DNA of 64,000 bases from Oscillospiraceae bacterium (GTDB lineage Bacteria > Bacillota > Clostridia > Oscillospirales > Oscillospiraceae). The translations under genes were made by a program, and so were the position numbers. How positions within the stretch are numbered: position 1 is the first letter of the stretch; every line of letters begins with the position of its first letter. Positions 59,865-64,000 of the stretch are shown in pieces. The notes under the pieces are model-generated. The model searched no databases. It saw only the letters and a list, made by a program, of their open reading frames with translations, and was not told the DNA's origin. Location: contig JAFQFH010000011.1 in assembly GCA_017398685.1 (NCBI GenBank), positions 44,613 through 108,612 on the forward strand, read 5' to 3'.

Positions 59865-60215
59865 ATGATAATGTTTAACTACATAGCTTCCTTCTTCCTC
59901 ATCGCTCTCGGATTCTACACCATCATCACCAAGTACAATCTGATAAAGACTGTTATCGGTCTTTCCATCGCCGACTACGGCGTGAATCTCCTTATAATCT
60001 CCGTGGGCTACAACCCCGGCGGCACCGCCCCCATCTACACTCTGGGCGAGCTGACTTCCGCAAGCTACTTTGTTGACCCCATTCCCCAGGCCCTGACCCT
60101 CACCAGCATAGTCATCGGCGCCTGCGTGACGGCCATGAGCCTTTCTCTGGTCATCAAGCTGCATGAGTCTTACGGCACTCTGGACACCAGAGAGATAAGG
60201 AGGCTGAGAGGATGA
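59865..60215 (+). CDS. mrpC: Mrp-type antiporter subunit C (MbhG/NuoK-like)
   Basis: A 116-residue protein with three transmembrane helices, homologous to NuoK. ALTLTSIVIGACVTAMSLSL is the conserved third helix. GAGGTG lies 9 bp before the ATG, and the stop overlaps the next gene by 4 bp. Confidence 0.92.
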   Translation: MIMFNYIASFFLIALGFYTIITKYNLIKTVIGLSIADYGVNLLIISVGYNPGGTAPIYTLGELTSASYFVDPIPQALTLTSIVIGACVTAMSLSLVIKLHESYGTLDTREIRRLRG

Positions 60216-62143
60216 GTTTTGCAAATTTCCTTGATTACCATCACTTCCCCGTTTATTCCATAATGGTACTGTTTCTCGGCGCTTTCCTGATAGTTCTCTT
60301 CGGAAAGAGCAAGTTCATGAGAAACCTCATCGCATTTCTGGCTGTTGCCTCTTCCCTGGCCTGCATCGTGGCTCTCGTAAAGCCCGTCATGCTTGACGGC
60401 GAAATCATCGCCTACTGGATGGGCAACAGAGCCGTGGCCGGCGGCTACGCCATCGGCATTGCACTGGAAGTTGACGCACTGAGCCTGTTCTTCGCTCTGC
60501 TCATCTCCACCGCAGTGTTCGTCTCCGGCGTATACTCTTTGCAGTACATGGAACACGACAACAATGTGCCCGAGTACTACACCCTCTTCCTCATGCTCTC
60601 CGGCGGCGTTATCGGCCTTGTGCTCTCCGGCGATATCTTCAACATGTTCATCATGGTTGAGATCCTCACCTTTGCAGCCGTGGCTCTCACCGCTTTCCGC
60701 AACAAGGCACACGGTGCCCTTGAAGCTGCATTCAAGTACCTGGTGGTCGGCTGCATCGGCTCTACCTGCATCCTCGTGGGCGTCATCATGCTTTACGCAC
60801 AGGCACACACCCTCAACTTTGCCCAGCTGAGCGCAGTTATCCCCGGCAACATGAACAATGCCACAAAGCTGGCCTTCGCACTTTTGTTCGTTGGCTTTGG
60901 CACCAAGGCATTCATCGTGCCCTTCCATCCCCTGGCTGCTGACGCTCACGGCGCAGCTCCCGCATCCATCTCCGTTCTCATATCCGGCGTTCTCACCAAG
61001 TCCGGTATCTACGGCCTTATCCGTCTGACCTACTTCCTGTTCCAGACCATGAACCTTGGCACCTTCCAGTTCCTGCTGGTCTTCATCGGCTCTGTGAGCA
61101 TGTTCGTCTGCGTCACCATGGCTCTTGCCCAGCATGACTTCAAGCGTCTGCTGGCCTTCCACAGTATCTCCCAGATCGGTTACGTTCTGGCTGCTGTGGG
61201 CCTTTGCACCGGCCTTGGCTTCAGTGCAGGTCTATACCACGCCATGAACCACACCCTCTTCAAGGGTCTGCTGTTCCTCTGCGCCGGCGCTGTTCTCCAC
61301 CAGACCGGCACCACCAATCTGGACGAGCTGGGCGGTCTTTCCAAGAAGATGCCCTGGACCACCGGCCTGTTCCTGGTCGGCGCCTTCTCCATCAGCGGTC
61401 TGCCTCCTTTCAACGGCTTCGCCTCCAAGTGGATGGTCTATCAGGCTGCATACCAGAAGGCCTCCGAGACCGGCAACATCGGTTTCCTCTTCGTCACTCT
61501 CATTGCTCTCGTCACCTCCGTTCTGACCCTCGCCTCCTTCGTCAAGGTCAGCCAGTCCGTCTTCTTCGGCAGACTGCCCGCCAAGTACGAAAACGTCAAG
61601 GAAGTCAAGGGCGGCATGATCTTTGCAATGTGCCTTTTCGCAATCCTCTGCGTTGTGACTGGTCTCTTCCCCAGCGCAGTCACCAAGTACCTGACCGAGC
61701 CCGCTGCCCGCGCCGTATTCAGCGTTGTCAACTACATTGACGCTGCCATGGGCACCGGCTTTGCAGCCTCCACCATGGGTGAAAATCTCCCCGTTGTGGC
61801 AAGCTTCAACTTCAACGAGCTGGGCTACTGGAGTCCTATCTCCTGGCTGCTCATTTTGTGCATTGCTCTTCTGGCTGTCACCATCGTTGCCGTCTCCGGC
61901 AAGTACGACAAGGTCAGCGAGTCCAGCGAGATCGCCGACAGCAAGTACGATCTGTTCTTCGGCGGCGAAAAGAGCGTTTACTCCCAGGTTGGCGGCGGAG
62001 ACCTGTTCTGGGGCTTCAAGCACAACTGGAGACACTACTTCAGCTTCATGCATGACCTGCACAGCGGTATAGTCAATGACTACTCCCTGTGGGCGATAGT
62101 AGCGCTGGCAATAGTCACGCTGTTTATCCAGATAGTTCTTTAA
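60212..62143 (+). CDS. Antiporter-like subunit MrpD/MbhH with C-terminal MbhI-like extension
   Basis: A 643-residue NuoL/M/N-type proton or sodium channel subunit with about 14 transmembrane helices. The conserved Glu in TM5 (MFIMVEILTF) and Lys residues in TM7 and TM8 (GFGTKAFIVPFHPLAADAHG; SGVLTKSGIYG) are present. MbhH is about 510 residues. Here about 100 extra residues follow (from about 540), with a charged amphipathic stretch (GFKHNWRHYFSFMHDLHSG) and a final helix, which resembles a fused MbhI. There is no separate MbhI gene in the window. GAGAGGATG start coupled to mrpC. Confidence 0.9.
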   Translation: MSFANFLDYHHFPVYSIMVLFLGAFLIVLFGKSKFMRNLIAFLAVASSLACIVALVKPVMLDGEIIAYWMGNRAVAGGYAIGIALEVDALSLFFALLISTAVFVSGVYSLQYMEHDNNVPEYYTLFLMLSGGVIGLVLSGDIFNMFIMVEILTFAAVALTAFRNKAHGALEAAFKYLVVGCIGSTCILVGVIMLYAQAHTLNFAQLSAVIPGNMNNATKLAFALLFVGFGTKAFIVPFHPLAADAHGAAPASISVLISGVLTKSGIYGLIRLTYFLFQTMNLGTFQFLLVFIGSVSMFVCVTMALAQHDFKRLLAFHSISQIGYVLAAVGLCTGLGFSAGLYHAMNHTLFKGLLFLCAGAVLHQTGTTNLDELGGLSKKMPWTTGLFLVGAFSISGLPPFNGFASKWMVYQAAYQKASETGNIGFLFVTLIALVTSVLTLASFVKVSQSVFFGRLPAKYENVKEVKGGMIFAMCLFAILCVVTGLFPSAVTKYLTEPAARAVFSVVNYIDAAMGTGFAASTMGENLPVVASFNFNELGYWSPISWLLILCIALLAVTIVAVSGKYDKVSESSEIADSKYDLFFGGEKSVYSQVGGGDLFWGFKHNWRHYFSFMHDLHSGIVNDYSLWAIVALAIVTLFIQIVL

Positions 62144-62156
62144 GGAGGTGGGAAGC

Positions 62157-63122
62157 ATGATGACAATAGTTTTGACTGCTCTGCAGTATCTCGGTTATAT
62201 CCTCATATTCCCCGGCTTCCTGTTCTGCTTTGTTATCGGCATGCTCCTTTGCGGTATCGACCGTAAGATAGTTGCCCGTATGCAAAAGCGTGTCGGCCCT
62301 CCCGTGCTGCAGCCCTTCTATGATTTCTTCAAGCTCTGCGGCAAGGAGACCATCATCCCCGCAGCAGCCTCCAAGACCACCTTCCTGGCAGCTCCCCTGG
62401 TAGGTCTGGCAGCCCTCGTGGTTTTGCAGCTGTTCATCCCCATCCACGGCTTCTCCGCTTTCTCCGGCATGGCTGACATCATCGTCATCCTTTACCTGCT
62501 GCTCATCCCCGCAATGGCAGCAATGCTGGGCGGCGCCGCTTCCGGCTCCCCCTACGCCGGTATCGGTCTGAGCCGCGAGATGGTCACTATCATCGCCTGT
62601 GAGCTGCCTCTGGTTATGGTTCTTCTGGCAGTGGGCAAGGTTGTCGGCGGCGACGCTGTCACCTTCTCCTTCTCCAAGATCGCAAACTACCAGCTGGCAA
62701 ACGGCAGCCTCATCACCCACGCAAGCCTCATTCCCGCAGCAATCGCAATGCTGCTTATAATTCCCGGCGAAACCGGCAATCATCCCTTTGACACCGCCGA
62801 AGCTGAGACTGAGATCTGCGAAGGTCTGTTGGCTGAGTACAGCGGCGCACCTCTGGCAGTCTACAAGCTGACCCACTGCGTCAAGGTTCTCACCCTCACC
62901 AGCTTCTTTGCAGCCCTCTTCCTTGGCGGCATCGGCACCGGCATCGTTGTGGTTGACGCACTCATCCTTGTCGCCATCTGCATCGTGCTGACCATCGTCT
63001 CTATCTCCTTTGTCCACGCCATCACCGCAAGACTGAAGATAGAGCAGGTATTCAAATTCTACTGGACCACAGTTACCGGCCTGGCCCTTATAAGCTTGGT
63101 GCTGGCATGGTACGGTCTGTAA
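62157..63122 (+). CDS. Hydrogenase membrane anchor subunit (NuoH/MbhM/EchB-like)
   Basis: A 321-residue NuoH-family protein with eight transmembrane helices that links the hydrogenase arm to the membrane arm. Signature stretches are DRKIVARMQKRVGPPVLQP and ETGNHPFDTAEAETEICEG, both with the conserved acidic residues of the quinone-like channel region. The start at 62157 is set by AAGGAGG. Confidence 0.94.
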   Translation: MMTIVLTALQYLGYILIFPGFLFCFVIGMLLCGIDRKIVARMQKRVGPPVLQPFYDFFKLCGKETIIPAAASKTTFLAAPLVGLAALVVLQLFIPIHGFSAFSGMADIIVILYLLLIPAMAAMLGGAASGSPYAGIGLSREMVTIIACELPLVMVLLAVGKVVGGDAVTFSFSKIANYQLANGSLITHASLIPAAIAMLLIIPGETGNHPFDTAEAETEICEGLLAEYSGAPLAVYKLTHCVKVLTLTSFFAALFLGGIGTGIVVVDALILVAICIVLTIVSISFVHAITARLKIEQVFKFYWTTVTGLALISLVLAWYGL

Positions 63123-63134
63123 GGAGGGGCGAAT

Positions 63135-63575
63135 ATGTTCAAGAAGTTAATCGAAGAGAGCACCGCTAAATCTCCGTGGCTGTTCCACATCAACGCCGGC
63201 TCCTGCAACGGCTGCGACATAGAGCTGGTCAGCGTTCTCACCCCCCGCTACGACGCTGAGCGTCTGGGCTTCAAGCTCACCGGCACTCCCCGTCACGCCG
63301 ACATCGTGGTCGTCACCGGCCCCGTCACCAAGCAGTCCCTGCCCAGAGTCCTGAGAGCCATCTCTCAGGTCCCCGAACCCAGGTGCATCGTTACCATGGG
63401 CTCCTGCCCCCAGTCCGGCAACGTCTTCCGCGGCAGCTACTCCGTAGCCGGCCCCCTCAGCAAGTACGTTCCCGTTGACGTGGACGTGGCAGGATGTGCA
63501 CCCAAGCCCGAGGCAGTCATCGACGGTCTTGTGCTTGCGACCCAAATTCTCAAGGAAAAGAGGGCCAAGAAGTAA
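63135..63575 (+). CDS. Group 4 hydrogenase small subunit (NuoB/MbhJ/EchC-like)
   Basis: A 146-residue NuoB-like protein carrying the proximal [4Fe-4S] cluster, with ligands C24 and C27 (GSCNGCD), C91 (MGSCPQSG) and C121 (AGCAPKPEA). It pairs with the large subunit encoded at 56194, from which it is separated here by the Mrp-like genes. Its stop overlaps the next ATG by one base. Confidence 0.94.
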   Translation: MFKKLIEESTAKSPWLFHINAGSCNGCDIELVSVLTPRYDAERLGFKLTGTPRHADIVVVTGPVTKQSLPRVLRAISQVPEPRCIVTMGSCPQSGNVFRGSYSVAGPLSKYVPVDVDVAGCAPKPEAVIDGLVLATQILKEKRAKK

Positions 63576-64000
63576 TGGATCTGCCGTTTGTTAAAGAGGC
63601 CATAAGCCAGCTTTTCAGCAAGCCCAGCTGTGATATGTATCCTGTTGTCCCCAGCGAAGCCGCTCCCGGCTACCGCGGCAGGATCGTATACCACGCCGAT
63701 AAATGCATCGCCTGCGGCATGTGTGAGCGCGTCTGCTCCGGCAACGCCATCACCCGCACCGTGGAGAAGGTGGAAGAGGGCGACAAGATCACCCTGACCT
63801 TCAACCTTGGCTCCTGCACCTTCTGCGCCACTTGCGCCGACTTCTGCTCCAAGAACGCCATCGAGTTCACCGGTGACTATCACATGGTCGCCACCAAGGA
63901 AGAGGATCTTCTGGTCAGCGGCAGCTTCATCAAGAAGCCCCCTGTAAAGAAGCCCGCCCCCGCTGCCGCAGCAGCCCCCAAGGCCGCCCCCGGCACCGAG
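63575..64000 (+). CDS. Ferredoxin-like hydrogenase subunit (NuoI/MbhN/EchF-like), partial
   Basis: 142 residues are visible and the frame runs off the window. Two [4Fe-4S] motifs are complete: C44-x2-C47-x2-C50-x3-C54 (CIACGMCERVC) and C81-x2-C84-x2-C87-x3-C91. These form the electron wire from ferredoxin. After residue 120 the sequence turns into a Lys/Pro/Ala-rich linker (KKPPVKKPAPAAAAAPKAAP), absent from typical MbhN (about 139 residues). It suggests a flexible tail or a fused extra domain beyond the window. Confidence 0.9.
   Translation, partial: MDLPFVKEAISQLFSKPSCDMYPVVPSEAAPGYRGRIVYHADKCIACGMCERVCSGNAITRTVEKVEEGDKITLTFNLGSCTFCATCADFCSKNAIEFTGDYHMVATKEEDLLVSGSFIKKPPVKKPAPAAAAAPKAAPGTE

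Noticed and set aside
55793-64000. The cluster as a respiratory complex I
   Set aside because: The large subunit keeps all four Ni-binding cysteines, maturation genes are in the same cluster, and the antiporter genes are of the Mrp set, which points to a hydrogenase and not to a quinone reductase.

Overview
The window looks like the chromosome of an anaerobic, spore-forming member of the Clostridia, probably a gut bacterium of the Oscillospirales type. The evidence is SpoIIR, a SpoVB-like flippase beside HU and RqcP, HemZ, ispE, CarD, GC-rich genes with strong GGAGG ribosome binding sites, and AT-rich intergenic stretches with near-consensus sigma-A promoters. The assignment below class level is an inference. 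No phage, transposase or CRISPR array is present.

Layout. 1-7.8 kb: membrane glycosyltransferase-like protein, FAH-family hydrolase, spoIIR, ispE coupled to a GH13 glucosidase, and a secreted Ig-like (Big_3) membrane-anchored protein. 7.8-10 kb: a five-tRNA operon (Gly, Arg, His, Gln, Lys), followed by duplicated tRNA-Lys fragments and an AT-rich island with a membrane-anchored HNH nuclease and a small HTH regulator. 10-21.9 kb: metallophosphoesterase, CarD, hemZ and a uridine-kinase-like gene, a degenerate sensor kinase with an ElaA-type acetyltransferase, gap, rubredoxin, and surface O-acylation genes (acyltransferase 3, MBOAT, DHHW) with an acyltransferase remnant. 21.9-29.6 kb: FAD dehydrogenase, SpoVB-like flippase, HU, RqcP, a P-loop protein, and a two-subunit 2-hydroxyacyl-CoA dehydratase with a small membrane protein. 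29.6-34.9 kb: a sugar ABC transporter divergent from an N-acetylhexosamine-kinase-like gene. 35-39.6 kb: a lactate operon (FAD dehydrogenase, EtfB, EtfA, LarA racemase). 39.6-51 kb: mixed small genes, palindromic intergenic repeats, an amino acid permease with an amidohydrolase, and two LysR/NSS-transporter modules, one with an internally deleted LysR.

51-64 kb (continuing past the window): hypFCDE, then a group 4 [NiFe] hydrogenase whose subunits are interleaved with hypA and a set of Mrp-type Na+/H+ antiporter subunits. This matches the composition of an archaeal-type membrane-bound hydrogenase (MBH) and would couple ferredoxin oxidation and H2 evolution to ion pumping.

Taken together the genes suggest a fermentative energy metabolism. 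Lactate of either enantiomer enters through LarA and the Etf-linked dehydrogenase, acyl-CoA intermediates can pass through the 2-hydroxyacyl-CoA dehydratase, and reduced ferredoxin is disposed of as H2 by the Mrp-linked hydrogenase. The most interesting candidates are the rearranged MBH operon (an apparent MbhH-MbhI fusion, a large subunit that ends at the usual protease site, an Ala/Pro-rich tail on the ferredoxin-like subunit), the LysR internal deletion, a small gene whose Shine-Dalgarno is buried in a perfect 15-bp inverted repeat, and the tRNA-Lys/HNH island.
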